Shown here: positions 26,544-34,811 of the stretch, piece after piece | Position numbering within the stretch: position 1 is the stretch's first letter | Layout of the letters: the number at the start of each line of letters is the position of its first letter | From: Actinokineospora globicatena | GTDB taxonomy: Bacteria; Actinomycetota; Actinomycetes; Mycobacteriales; Pseudonocardiaceae | Direction: 5' to 3' | NCBI RefSeq assembly: GCF_024171945.1 | Contig: NZ_JAMTCR010000002.1 | Span: 1,612,001 to 1,676,000, forward strand | DNA: 64,000 nt | Made by a program: the position numbers and the translations under genes | The notes under the pieces: model-generated | Database searches by the model: none | What the model saw: the letters and a program-made list of their open reading frames with translations, nothing else | What the model was told of the DNA's origin: nothing

Positions 26544-26574
26544 CAAGGCCCGGGAGCACCCCTCCCGGGCCTTG
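26544..26574 (+). terminator. Terminator after the WXG100 pair
   Basis: A perfect 13-base stem, CAAGGCCCGGGAG (26544-26556) against 26562-26574, with a CACCC loop. It lies 27 bases after the esxT-like stop and before the rplM promoter, so it separates the ESX unit from the ribosomal unit. Confidence 0.85.
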
Positions 26575-26724
26575 TCGCGTGTCTGATACCGGCCCATCCT
26601 GTGCTGCCGTGCGCCCGTCCGCTGCCAAGCCGGGAACGATGCCGGGCGGGGACGTGGGGGCGGGTGGCGGGAGGGAGTGTCACAGTGTCACAGGCCACAC
26701 CTGAGTGGGTGAGGGAGGGCGGTT

Positions 26725-26753
26725 TTGACCCTCCAACGGGCACCCGGTATCTT
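26725..26753 (+). promoter_or_regulatory. Promoter of rplM-rpsI
   Basis: TTGACC (26725-26730), a 17-base spacer and TATCTT (26748-26753) form a good housekeeping-sigma promoter. Start of transcription near 26760 gives a leader of about 135 bases. The leader holds a perfect 8-base hairpin CTGGGCGA-CCCGT-TCGCCCAG at 26825-26845, which could serve feedback by L13 or S9, though no such site is proven here. Confidence 0.75.
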
Positions 26754-26897
26754 CTTACGTTGTTGTGCGGCGCGGGGCGTAAAGCTCGGCTTGTTCAGTG
26801 CGAGTCGAGCCGCGTTGCGCGCTTCTGGGCGACCCGTTCGCCCAGGGGTGATGCCCGCACAGGCACCCATGACGCATGTTGACGATGAGGTAGACCC

Positions 26898-27341
26898 GTG
26901 CCCACGTACAGCCCTAAGCCCGGCGAGGTCGACCGAGCCTGGCACGTGATCGACGCCGAGGACGTGGTGCTCGGTCGTCTCGCCACGCACGTCGCGACGC
27001 TCCTTCGCGGCAAGCACAAGCCCACTTACGCCCCCCACGTGGACACCGGCGACTTCGTCGTCATCGTCAACGCGGAGAAGGTTGTCCTCACCGGCAACAA
27101 GCGGGACCAGGCGTTCGCCTACCGGCACAGCGGCTACCCCGGCGGTCTGCGCAAGCGGTCCTTCGGCGAGCTGCTCGACACCCGCCCCGACCGGCTGCTC
27201 GAGAAGGTCGTCAAGGGCATGCTCCCCAAGAACAAGCTCGGCCGTGCGCAGGGCAAGAAGCTCAAGGTCTACGCAGGCCCCGAGCACCCGCACACCGCCC
27301 AGCAGCCCACGCCGTTCGAGATTGCGAAGGTCGCCAAGTGA
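26898..27341 (+). CDS. rplM: 50S ribosomal protein L13
   Basis: L13 is an early assembly protein of the large subunit. The 147-residue sequence begins [20 protein letters not shown] and has the conserved [41 protein letters not shown] and [19 protein letters not shown]. The start is GTG. Its stop overlaps the rpsI GTG start (GTGA). It is driven by the promoter at 26725. Confidence 0.98.
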   Translation: MPTYSPKPGEVDRAWHVIDAEDVVLGRLATHVATLLRGKHKPTYAPHVDTGDFVVIVNAEKVVLTGNKRDQAFAYRHSGYPGGLRKRSFGELLDTRPDRLLEKVVKGMLPKNKLGRAQGKKLKVYAGPEHPHTAQQPTPFEIAKVAK

Positions 27342-27976
27342 GTGACGACGCCGTGAACCCCGAGGCCGTCGAAGCCGACGCCGCCGTCGAGGACACCGCT
27401 GCCCCCGTCGAGACCGACGACGCGCCCGCCGCCGAGGAGGCGCCGGTCGAGGAGTCCCAGGCTGACGAGGGCCAGGCCGTCGACGCCGACGAGGCCCCGG
27501 TCGCCGACGAGGCGACCGCGGTCGCCGAGTTCGACGCGCTCGACGACGAGGCCGACGAGGCCGAGGCCCCGGCGCTGCCGCACCTGACGTCGGAGACCGC
27601 GCAGACGGTCGGCCGCCGCAAGCAGGCCATCGTCCGCGTCCGGATCACCCCGGGCAGCGGCAAGTTCCAGCTCAACGGCAAGTCGCTCGAGGACTACTTC
27701 CCGAACAAGGTCCACCAGCAGCTCATCCGCGAGCCGCTCGTGGTCGTCGAGAAGCCCGAGTCCTTCGACATCCGCGCGATCCTGCACGGCGGCGGCATCA
27801 CCGGCCAGGCCGGTGCGCTGCGGCTGGCGATCGCCCGCGCGCTGATCGAGCTGGACTCCGAGGACCGCCCGGTCCTGAAGAAGGCAGGCTTCCTCACCCG
27901 TGACCCGCGGGCCAAGGAGCGCAAGAAGTACGGCCTGAAGAAGGCCCGCAAGGCGCCGCAGTACAGCAAGCGCTGA
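27338..27976 (+). CDS. rpsI: 30S ribosomal protein S9 with long acidic N-terminus
   Basis: S9 reaches the P site with its basic C-terminus. The core occupies residues about 88-212 ([23 protein letters not shown]-like [20 protein letters not shown], ending RKAPQYSKR). The first 85 or so residues are almost only Ala, Glu, Asp, Val and Pro. N-terminal extensions are common in actinobacterial S9, but this one is long and strongly acidic, echoing the acidic tail of L17 (6060). The GTG start overlaps the rplM stop. Confidence 0.97.
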   Translation: MSDDAVNPEAVEADAAVEDTAAPVETDDAPAAEEAPVEESQADEGQAVDADEAPVADEATAVAEFDALDDEADEAEAPALPHLTSETAQTVGRRKQAIVRVRITPGSGKFQLNGKSLEDYFPNKVHQQLIREPLVVVEKPESFDIRAILHGGGITGQAGALRLAIARALIELDSEDRPVLKKAGFLTRDPRAKERKKYGLKKARKAPQYSKR

Positions 27977-28003
27977 CCTTCGGCGGCAGCACCGGCACCA
28001 CCC

Positions 28004-28047
28004 AGCGGGAGCAGCACGTTCGCGACATCGAACACGCTGCTCCCGCT
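28004..28047 (+). terminator. Terminator after rpsI
   Basis: AGCGGGAGCAGC (28004-28015) pairs perfectly with 28036-28047. An inner GTTCG/CGAAC stem lies within the loop, and GTGCTTTT follows. It ends the rplM-rpsI transcript before glmM. Confidence 0.85.
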
Positions 28048-28137
28048 GTGCTTTTCCCCAGGTCAGGCCCGATTTCGTCCCCGGCGCGCGACCAACCCTG
28101 CCTCCCAGCCCGTCCCCACACGCGGAGGAACCCGTCC

Positions 28138-29472
28138 ATGGCTCGACTCTTCGGCACCGATGGCGTGCGCGGCCTCGCCAACTCCGAGCTCACCCCGGAA
28201 CTGGCGCTGTCCGTCGCCGCGGCGGCGGCCCGCGTGCTGACCGCCCACGACGGCGCGCACCGCCCGGTCGCCGTGGTCGGTCGCGACCCGCGGGCCAGCG
28301 GCGAGATGCTGCAGGCGGCGGTGGCCGCCGGGCTGGCCTCGGCCGGGGTCGACGTGATGCAGGTGGGCGTGCTGCCCACCCCCGCGGTGGCGTTCCTCGT
28401 TGGTGACCTGGGCGCCGACCTGGGCGTGATGATCTCCGCCTCGCACAACCCGATGCCGGACAACGGCATCAAGTTCTTCGCCGCCGGTGGCCAGAAGCTG
28501 CCCGACACCGTCGAGGACGAGATCGAGGCCGCGCTCGCCGCGCCCGCCGACCGCCCCACGGGCGCGGGTGTCGGCCGGATCTACGACATCGCCGACGCGC
28601 ACGACCGCTACATCGCGCACCTGCTCGCCGCGACCCCGAACCGGCTCGACGGCCTCAAGGTCGTCGTCGACTGCGCCAACGGGGCCGCCTGGGCCGCCGC
28701 CCCGCAGGCCTACCGGGAGGCGGGCGCCGAGGTCATCGCGATCCACGCCCTGCCCGACGGCGAGAACATCAACGACGGCTGCGGCTCGACCCACCTCGAC
28801 GACCTGCGCGCCGCCGTGGTCGCCGAGGGCGCCGACCTGGGCATCGCGCACGACGGCGACGCCGACCGCTGCCTGGCCGTGGACGCCACCGGCGCCGACA
28901 TCGACGGCGACCAGATCATGGTCGTGCTCGCGCTGGCCATGCGCGAGGCGGGCGAGCTGGTCGACGACAGCTTCGTGGTCACCGTGATGAGCAACCTGGG
29001 CCTGCACGTGGCCATGCGCGACGCCGGGGTGAAGCTGCGCACCACCGCCGTCGGCGACCGGTACGTGCTGGAGGAGCTGCGGGCCACCGGCCTCGCGCTG
29101 GGCGGCGAGCAGTCCGGCCACGTGCTCATCCCCGCCCACGCCACCACCGGCGACGGACTGCTCACCGCGATGCGGCTGATGGCCAGGGTCGCCGCCACCG
29201 GCCGCTCGCTGGCCGACCTGGCCGGGGTGATGACCAGGATGCCGCAGGTGCTGGTCAACGTCCGGGTCACCGACAAGGCGACCGTCGCGGCGTCCCCGCT
29301 GGTCAGCACGGCCGTGGCGGCCGTGGAGGCCGAGCTGGGCGACACCGGCCGGGTGCTGCTGCGCCCGTCGGGCACCGAGCAGCTGGTCCGGGTCATGGTC
29401 GAGGCCGCCAACGAGGAGGCCGCGCGCACCGCCGCCGACCGCCTGGCCGCCGTCGTCGCGGACGTTCGTTAG
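28138..29472 (+). CDS. glmM: Phosphoglucosamine mutase
   Basis: GlmM interconverts glucosamine-6-phosphate and glucosamine-1-phosphate, the second step from fructose-6-phosphate to UDP-GlcNAc. GlmS, the first step, is encoded at 35674. The 444-residue protein starts [12 protein letters not shown], carries the phosphoserine loop [13 protein letters not shown] (Ser 102), the metal loop [12 protein letters not shown], the sugar-binding GEQSGH and the phosphate-binding [22 protein letters not shown] lies before ATG 28138. Confidence 0.98.
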   Translation: MARLFGTDGVRGLANSELTPELALSVAAAAARVLTAHDGAHRPVAVVGRDPRASGEMLQAAVAAGLASAGVDVMQVGVLPTPAVAFLVGDLGADLGVMISASHNPMPDNGIKFFAAGGQKLPDTVEDEIEAALAAPADRPTGAGVGRIYDIADAHDRYIAHLLAATPNRLDGLKVVVDCANGAAWAAAPQAYREAGAEVIAIHALPDGENINDGCGSTHLDDLRAAVVAEGADLGIAHDGDADRCLAVDATGADIDGDQIMVVLALAMREAGELVDDSFVVTVMSNLGLHVAMRDAGVKLRTTAVGDRYVLEELRATGLALGGEQSGHVLIPAHATTGDGLLTAMRLMARVAATGRSLADLAGVMTRMPQVLVNVRVTDKATVAASPLVSTAVAAVEAELGDTGRVLLRPSGTEQLVRVMVEAANEEAARTAADRLAAVVADVR

Positions 29473-29537
29473 TGCGCTGAGTCCTAACCCCTTGGCGCGG
29501 GGCGTCGTTACGATGCCCGCGCCGAGAGGGGGCCGTG

Positions 29538-29711
29538 GTGAGCATCGGGTTGTCCGAGTTCCTGATCGTGGTCATGGTCGGCCTGGTCCTGGTGACGGTC
29601 GTCGTTGTGGCGAGGGCCACGGAGAAGCAGCGCCGCGAACGCGAACTGCGCGCCGAGCAGGAGCGGGAGCTGCTCCCGCCAGACGATTCCGGCCCGCCTC
29701 CCTTGAGTTAA
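29538..29711 (+). CDS. Small single-pass membrane protein
   Basis: A 57-residue protein starting at GTG 29538 (or GTG 29535) behind GAGAGGGGG. Residues 5-25 are one hydrophobic helix (FLIVVMVGLVLVTVVVVA). A charged amphipathic helix follows (ATEKQRRERELRAEQEREL) and a Pro-rich end. Codon third positions are strongly G/C, supporting a real gene. The TatA-like layout (one helix then amphipathic helix) is suggestive, but the TatA Phe-Gly hinge is absent. Function unknown. Confidence 0.6.
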   Translation: MSIGLSEFLIVVMVGLVLVTVVVVARATEKQRRERELRAEQERELLPPDDSGPPPLS

Positions 29712-29842
29712 TGCAGTGATTCCTGGGTCGTCACACAGCATTGCTGAGTAGGTTCTTCTTTGCGTAAGTGACGGCACCCCAGGTCAGCGGGCCGCGTCCA
29801 AGCGCGTGACCACATCGAGGGGCAGGACAGTCAGGGGGAGCG

Positions 29843-30166
29843 GTGGCGCTCGACGAGACCATGAAGATGGACCACGAGGTGGTGCGGACCGCCGGGCTGG
29901 ACATGGCCGACCTGGCCGTCTCGCTGCAAGGGGTGCAGCGCTACGCCACGGGGGACGGGCTCAAGGCCGAGCACTTCGGCCAGAACGCTGACGGCGCGGC
30001 CGCGTTCACCGCGCTCAACGGCGTCATCCAGCAGCTCGCCGGGTCCGTCGGCAAGGCCCAGCAGTACTGCGTCGAGGCGGCCAAGCGGCTGACCGACTCC
30101 GCCAAGGCGACCGACGGCACCGACGTCGACAACGCGTGGGGCATCACCGCGGCTGGGGGTGCGTGA
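29843..30166 (+). CDS. EspC-like small helical ESX protein, cassette 1
   Basis: A 107-residue helical protein beginning with KMDHEVVRTAGLDMADLAVS and containing HFGQNADGAAAFTALNGVIQ. This matches HFGPLGARAAAAFTALQDDL in the 32995 protein at the same relative place. It resembles the EspC/DUF2580 group of type VII targets and the 13812 protein. It has no signal peptide. GTG start with GGGGAGCG upstream. Its stop overlaps the next gene's GTG start (GTGA). It is the first gene of the first three-gene cassette. Confidence 0.8.
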   Translation: MALDETMKMDHEVVRTAGLDMADLAVSLQGVQRYATGDGLKAEHFGQNADGAAAFTALNGVIQQLAGSVGKAQQYCVEAAKRLTDSAKATDGTDVDNAWGITAAGGA

Positions 30167-32469
30167 GCATGGCCGAGCAGTTCAGCCACGAGGTGCAGGA
30201 CGCCCTGCAGACCCCGTCGGACGTGCACACCGAGGACCACTCCGAGGCCATGCTGGCCAAGTTGGACGACTTCCTCAAGGTCATGGGCCGCGACTACCTC
30301 GGGTTCCTCTACGAGAAGTGGCGCAACCACCCGGCCTGCCTGCCCGGCAACCGCAGCCGCTGGTCGTCGCAGCCGGTCTGCGGGGACGGCTGGCAGGAGA
30401 AGACCGACAGCTCGGGTGGCCTGTACAAGCTCAAGATCATCAACTGGGGCTTCCTCTGGGGCGCCCGGGGCAGGCTCGACAACCTGGCCAAGGCCGCTGG
30501 CGCGATGGACGGGGCCGCGGGGGCGGTCACCGCGAAGCTGCAGGGCGCGTGGAGCAGCAAGGCGGGTGAGGCGGCCGCAGCGAAGGTCAACGACCTGCGC
30601 GCCGCGTCGATGGACTACCAGTCGCTGCTGACCCAGCTGCGCGACCACGTCGACGGAGCGCGCTCGGCGACCCGGTCCGTTGTGGAGAAGCTCGCCGGGT
30701 TCGCGGATTCCTCCGACGTCGGCGGGAAGCCGATCGTCGACCGGTACGGCAAGTACGCCATCGGCGGGCCGTTCGACATGTTCCCGCGCGACCAGTACGC
30801 GACCTACATCGACGAGATGGGCCGCATCCTGGAGAGCGGGACCTGGGCATCCGGGTTCTCCGCCAAGGAGGAGGCGACCTTCCTCAGCGGACTCGGCCAG
30901 GGCCTGCTCAACCTGGGAACCGTGTCCCAGTCGGCCGAGTCGCTGCACCAGCCGGGCCAGGTGCGGCTGACCGACGGCGACAACCGGTGGTCGGACCAGA
31001 TCTGCCGCGAGCTCAACGACTTCTGCGAGTGCTACTTCCTCACCGTCGGCAACCTGCGCCGCCGGATCGAGGAGACCATCCGGGCCGTCGAGTCCGCTTG
31101 GGACGAACTGAACTCGGCCACCATCACCATGACCGCCGACCCGTTCGGCAAGCTCAGCCTCACCGGGGCGTCCCAGCCGCCGCCGGAGGAGAAGAAGCCG
31201 GACGCGGACAAGAAGCCTGAGGCCAAGCAGCCGGTGCAGACCGCCGGTGGGCCGAGCGACACCGGCGGGGGTCCCGGTGGTGGCGGGCCTGGCGGTGGTG
31301 CTTACGAGCCGCCCGCGATGCCGCAGCCGCCGACCCCGGGTGCGACCGACCCCGCCTCGGCCATCCCCGAGACGCCGCAGGTGCCGGGCACTCCGCAGGT
31401 GCCGACCACCGGCGCGCCGGAGACGGTGACGATCACCGACGGCGACCGGTCGATCAGCGTGCAGAGCCCCGACGGGCAGGGCAAGGTCAGCGTCACGGTC
31501 GACGACGGGTCCGGGAAGCCGAAGACCTACGAGCTCGACTTCGGGCAGTCGACGCCGGGCGCGGTCGACCCGGCGACCGGCAAGCCGGTGGTCGACCCGG
31601 TGACCGGGCAGCCGGTGCCGGATCCGGCGACCGGGCGGCCGGTGCTGGACCCCGTGTCCGGGCAGCCGGTGCCGGGGCAGGACGGTGTGCAGCACATCCA
31701 GGCCAGCCCGGACGGGAAGGCCGTGATCCACGACGGCGACCTGACCATCACCGCCGAGCGCTCCGCCGACGACCCGGACACGGTGAAGATCACCGTCGAC
31801 GACGGTACCGGCGAGCCGGTCACCTACACCGTCGACTACCAGGACCCGGCGGCGCCGACCGTGGGGCAGCCCGAGGCCAAGCCGGTCGCAAGCGCTTTCG
31901 CGCCGGGTGAACCCGGTGCGCGCGTCCTCCCCGGGGAGTCCCAGCCGGGAGGGCCCGCTTCGGCTCCGCAGGGTTTGTCCGGTGAGCCGGTGGCGGCTGC
32001 CCAGGGGGTGCCCGCGCAGCAGAACGGCGGCTACTCCGAGTACCAGGGCGGCGGGTTCGCGGCCGAGGCCCAGCCCGCGTACGACGGCCAGGGTGGCGGC
32101 TCGCAGTCGACCTTCGCGGCCAGTGACCAGTCCGGGGCGTGGGGCGCGGCGGGCAGCGTGTTCGACGACCTGGACCGCGGCGCCGACCAGGGCGACCTGT
32201 CCGGGGCCAGCGGCGACACGCACGCGTCCGGCTCCGGCGAGGCCGGGTTGGCCACGGCCCAGCCGGGTGCCGGTGACCACGCGGGTGGTCAGGCCGGGTC
32301 CGGTCTCGGCGGCATGCCGATGGGCGGCATGGGCGGCGGCGGTAGCAGCGGCGGGTCGGGCGACTCGGAGCGCGCCGGGTCGCAGTGGCGCACCAGCGGC
32401 CAGCTCTTCGACGACGACTACGCCACGGCGGAGTCCAGGATCAGCAGCGCGATCGACGGGGGCCGGTGA
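30163..32469 (+). CDS. Large WXG-like ESX substrate with repeats, cassette 1
   Basis: A 768-residue protein (two residues shorter if ATG 30169 is used). Residues 1-330 are helical, with EKWRNHPA near residue 50, a W-S-S turn (LQGAWSSKAGEAAAAK) and a segment LNDFCECYFLTVGNLRRR. A Pro/Gly linker follows, then two similar segments of about 40 residues (DGDRSISVQSPDG.. and DGDLTITAERSADD..). These flank four 9-residue DP[AV][TS]G[KQR]PV[VPL] repeats at 31567-31674. The end is Gly-rich with GDSERAGSQWRTSGQLFDDD. It is a full-length paralogue of the 33297 protein. There is no signal peptide; secretion by ESX is inferred. Confidence 0.8.
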   Translation: MSMAEQFSHEVQDALQTPSDVHTEDHSEAMLAKLDDFLKVMGRDYLGFLYEKWRNHPACLPGNRSRWSSQPVCGDGWQEKTDSSGGLYKLKIINWGFLWGARGRLDNLAKAAGAMDGAAGAVTAKLQGAWSSKAGEAAAAKVNDLRAASMDYQSLLTQLRDHVDGARSATRSVVEKLAGFADSSDVGGKPIVDRYGKYAIGGPFDMFPRDQYATYIDEMGRILESGTWASGFSAKEEATFLSGLGQGLLNLGTVSQSAESLHQPGQVRLTDGDNRWSDQICRELNDFCECYFLTVGNLRRRIEETIRAVESAWDELNSATITMTADPFGKLSLTGASQPPPEEKKPDADKKPEAKQPVQTAGGPSDTGGGPGGGGPGGGAYEPPAMPQPPTPGATDPASAIPETPQVPGTPQVPTTGAPETVTITDGDRSISVQSPDGQGKVSVTVDDGSGKPKTYELDFGQSTPGAVDPATGKPVVDPVTGQPVPDPATGRPVLDPVSGQPVPGQDGVQHIQASPDGKAVIHDGDLTITAERSADDPDTVKITVDDGTGEPVTYTVDYQDPAAPTVGQPEAKPVASAFAPGEPGARVLPGESQPGGPASAPQGLSGEPVAAAQGVPAQQNGGYSEYQGGGFAAEAQPAYDGQGGGSQSTFAASDQSGAWGAAGSVFDDLDRGADQGDLSGASGDTHASGSGEAGLATAQPGAGDHAGGQAGSGLGGMPMGGMGGGGSSGGSGDSERAGSQWRTSGQLFDDDYATAESRISSAIDGGR

Positions 32470-32993
32470 GCATGACTCCGGAGACCAGGCAGGTGTTAGC
32501 CCGCTACGAGGACATCACCGCGCAGTACACCGCGACGGTCAACGAGGTCGGCGAGGAGTTCGCCGCGGCGCTGGCCCGGCACGACGCGGAGGTGGCCGAG
32601 CAGAAGCGGCTCGCCGCCGAGCAGCTGCCCGCGATCGAGGCGGCGGACGCGGCGGCCAAGGCCGAGTTCGCCCGCGCGCAGGCAGCCGCCGCTGAGGAGA
32701 AGCCGACCACGTGGGCACGGGAGTCCCGTCCGACGGTGCTGAGCTTCGGCGACGAGGAGGACCGGCCCGCGCCGCCGCCACCTCCGCCGGTGGTGCACAC
32801 CCCGCCGTCACTGCCCGCCGTGGTCGTCCCCGAGCCGGTCACGTGGACGAGGGACCAACGCCCCTCCGTCCTCTCCTTCGGCGTCGACGACGACCCCGAG
32901 CCCGCTGCGCCTGCCCCACCTGCCGCCCCGCGTCGCCCCGCACCATCGGACGACCAGGACGACGACTGGTCCGGCCGGAGCTGGGTGCGCTGA
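32466..32993 (+). CDS. Coiled-coil protein with repeated W-x-R..RP[TS]VLSFG motif, cassette 1
   Basis: About 175 residues from GTG 32466 (overlapping the upstream stop) or 173 from ATG 32472. The first half is a charged coiled coil (FAAALARHDAEVAEQKRLAA). The second half is Pro-rich with two copies of an unusual unit: TTWARESRPTVLSFGDEED and VTWTRDQRPSVLSFGVDDD. It ends DDQDDDWSGRSWVR. It has no signal or membrane helix. Same place in the cassette as the 34593 gene. Function unknown; the repeated aromatic motif looks like a binding peptide. Confidence 0.72.
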   Translation: MSMTPETRQVLARYEDITAQYTATVNEVGEEFAAALARHDAEVAEQKRLAAEQLPAIEAADAAAKAEFARAQAAAAEEKPTTWARESRPTVLSFGDEEDRPAPPPPPPVVHTPPSLPAVVVPEPVTWTRDQRPSVLSFGVDDDPEPAAPAPPAAPRRPAPSDDQDDDWSGRSWVR

Positions 32994-32994
32994 A

Positions 32995-33300
32995 GTGACG
33001 CTGCGCCTCGACCACGAAGCGGTCACCGCGCTCGCCACCGAGGTCACCGACCTCCAAGCCGCGGTCACCGCCATCGCCACCTACGCCCGAGTCGAACCCC
33101 TCACCCCACGCCACTTCGGCCCCCTGGGCGCCCGCGCCGCAGCCGCCTTCACCGCACTGCAAGACGACCTCCTCACCGAGATCGAGAACGCCGCCCCCGC
33201 CCTGGAGAACGCCGTCTCCGGCTTGATCAAGGCCGCCGAACAGGTCATCGAGGTCGACCAGGACGCCGCTGTGCGGATCACTCGGGCTGGTGAGCGGTGA
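32995..33300 (+). CDS. EspC-like small helical ESX protein, cassette 2
   Basis: A 101-residue helical protein starting MTLRLDHEAVTALATEVTDL, with HFGPLGARAAAAFTALQDDL aligned to the 29843 protein. EspC/DUF2580-like. GTG start one base after the previous stop; its own stop overlaps the next start (GTGA). Codons end mostly in C, in contrast to the G-ending codons in the first part of the next gene. Confidence 0.8.
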   Translation: MTLRLDHEAVTALATEVTDLQAAVTAIATYARVEPLTPRHFGPLGARAAAAFTALQDDLLTEIENAAPALENAVSGLIKAAEQVIEVDQDAAVRITRAGER

Positions 33301-34589
33301 CGGCCGTGCGGCGGTTGTTGGTGGAGCCGGTCGTCGGGGGTGAGGTGTCGGATGCGGTGATTGATGGGGGGTTGGCCGGGGTTCGGCGGGCTTTGTCCAC
33401 TCGGGAGGGTGGGGCGGTTTTTGAGCGGTGGCGGGGGCATCCGGCGGCCGTTGGGGGGTGGCGGCAGGAGGTGTGGGGGCCGCGGGATGAGCGGTTGCTT
33501 GATGACCTGCGTGGCACGGATTTCGGGGCGTTGGAGGCTGCTGCTGAGCGGTTGGCCGCGGTAGCTGCCGCGGCGGAAGCTGTGCGGGATAGGGCTGATG
33601 GGTTGCGGGGGCGGCTGTCCGACACCTGGGGTGGGCGTGGCGGGGATTTGGCTGCGGGGCGGTTCGACGGGTTCGCGCGTGAGGCGAGGGGGTGGCAGGA
33701 GAAGGCGGTTCGGCTTGCTGCTGCTGTTGACGGGGCGCGGGTGGCGGTCAGTTCGGCGTTGCGGGACTGGGCGGAGCAGGCGGGCACGGTGCGGGGGATC
33801 GCGGTCGACCACCTGCCCACCCGGTTGACCCAGATCGACCGGCTCGACGGCGCGGTACGGGCCAACCCGGTCGAGTCGCTGCGGGTCCACGGTGCCCACG
33901 CGTTGAACGCGCCGGGCGAGGAACCGTGGTCGTCCGCCGAGGTGATCGAGTACCTGGACGCGTACTGCTCCCGCTACGAGGCCGCCATCGCCCGGTTCCG
34001 GCGCGACCTGGCCGCCGTGCACAAGGCGACCACCGACACCTGGGACCTGTTCGTCCAGCTGCTGCCCCAGGACACCCCAGAGCCCGCCGTCGCAGTGACC
34101 GCTCGCCAGGACTCGGTGGCGGTCTCGGTCGACGGCAAGCAGTACGTGATTGACGGCCTACGCCAACCCAAGCCCGAGCCCACACCTGCCCAGCCCCAGC
34201 CCCAGCCTCAACCCGAGCCCGCAGCAGCACAGTCCACCGGCGCTCCGGTCGCAAGTGGACACACCGGCGGCCCGGGAGTCTCCAGTGGACACAGCGCGGC
34301 CGGTCAGGAACTGGGCCCTGGCATGGCAACTGGCGCCGAAGCCCCACCCGCCACCGAGCCCCAACGCCAAGCCCCAGCCGCGCAGAGCGCCGGCCCTGGC
34401 ACCAGCGGCGGGATGATGGGCGGCGGCATGGGTGGGGGTATGGGCGGCGGCGCAGGCGGTGGTGGCGGTGACACCGAACGCAAGTCCAGCCAATGGCGCC
34501 TGGTCGGCAGCCTCTTCGACGACGAGGACCCCGCCTCCCGCTTCGACGGCATCGTCGGCGAGGACCCGGCCAACCGAGCCAGGGGCTGA
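33297..34589 (+). CDS. Large WXG-like ESX substrate, cassette 2
   Basis: A 430-residue paralogue of the 30163 protein. Shared landmarks in the same order are FERWRGHPA, a W-x-G turn (LSDTWGGRGGDLAAGRF), LDAYCSRYEAAIARFRRD ... TTDTWDLF, a Pro/Gln linker, a Gly/Met-rich stretch (GGMMGGGMGGGMGGG) and the tail GDTERKSSQWRLVGSLFDDE. The 30163 repeat region is missing, explaining the shorter length. There is no signal peptide. Codon use changes along the gene: G-ending codons before about 33780, then C-ending codons. Confidence 0.8.
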   Translation: MTAVRRLLVEPVVGGEVSDAVIDGGLAGVRRALSTREGGAVFERWRGHPAAVGGWRQEVWGPRDERLLDDLRGTDFGALEAAAERLAAVAAAAEAVRDRADGLRGRLSDTWGGRGGDLAAGRFDGFAREARGWQEKAVRLAAAVDGARVAVSSALRDWAEQAGTVRGIAVDHLPTRLTQIDRLDGAVRANPVESLRVHGAHALNAPGEEPWSSAEVIEYLDAYCSRYEAAIARFRRDLAAVHKATTDTWDLFVQLLPQDTPEPAVAVTARQDSVAVSVDGKQYVIDGLRQPKPEPTPAQPQPQPQPEPAAAQSTGAPVASGHTGGPGVSSGHSAAGQELGPGMATGAEAPPATEPQRQAPAAQSAGPGTSGGMMGGGMGGGMGGGAGGGGGDTERKSSQWRLVGSLFDDEDPASRFDGIVGEDPANRARG

Positions 34590-34592
34590 CCC

Positions 34593-34802
34593 GTGCTCAA
34601 CGACGACGACCCCGCGGTCCGCGCCATCCGCGCGCCATTCCAGCAGCTCAGCGCCGCCCTGGCCGACGAACTGGCCCGCTCCCGCGTCACCTACGAGCAA
34701 GACATGGCCAAACCTGAAGACCGTCCCCGCAGGCGCCGCGCCCACGCCCCGGACCCCTCGGACACCGGCACCTTCACCGTCAGCTGGATGACCACCAGGT
34801 GA
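34593..34802 (+). CDS. Small protein closing cassette 2
   Basis: A 69-residue protein starting from GTG 34593, three bases after the previous stop. It has a short amphipathic helix (FQQLSAALADELARSRVTYEQ), a basic stretch (RPRRRRAHAP) and the end DTGTFTVSWMTTR. The S-W-[VM] ending recalls GRSWVR of the 32466 protein, which holds the same cassette position. It may be a shortened homologue of that protein. Function unknown. Confidence 0.6.
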   Translation: MLNDDDPAVRAIRAPFQQLSAALADELARSRVTYEQDMAKPEDRPRRRRAHAPDPSDTGTFTVSWMTTR

Positions 34803-34811
34803 CCCCAGGGC

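Noticed and set aside
29538..29711. TatA call for the small membrane protein
   Set aside because: The helix-plus-amphipathic layout fits, but the TatA Phe-Gly hinge and length do not.
31567..31674. Possible CRISPR-like repeats
   Set aside because: The 27-base repeats are in frame, contiguous without spacers, and encode a protein repeat.
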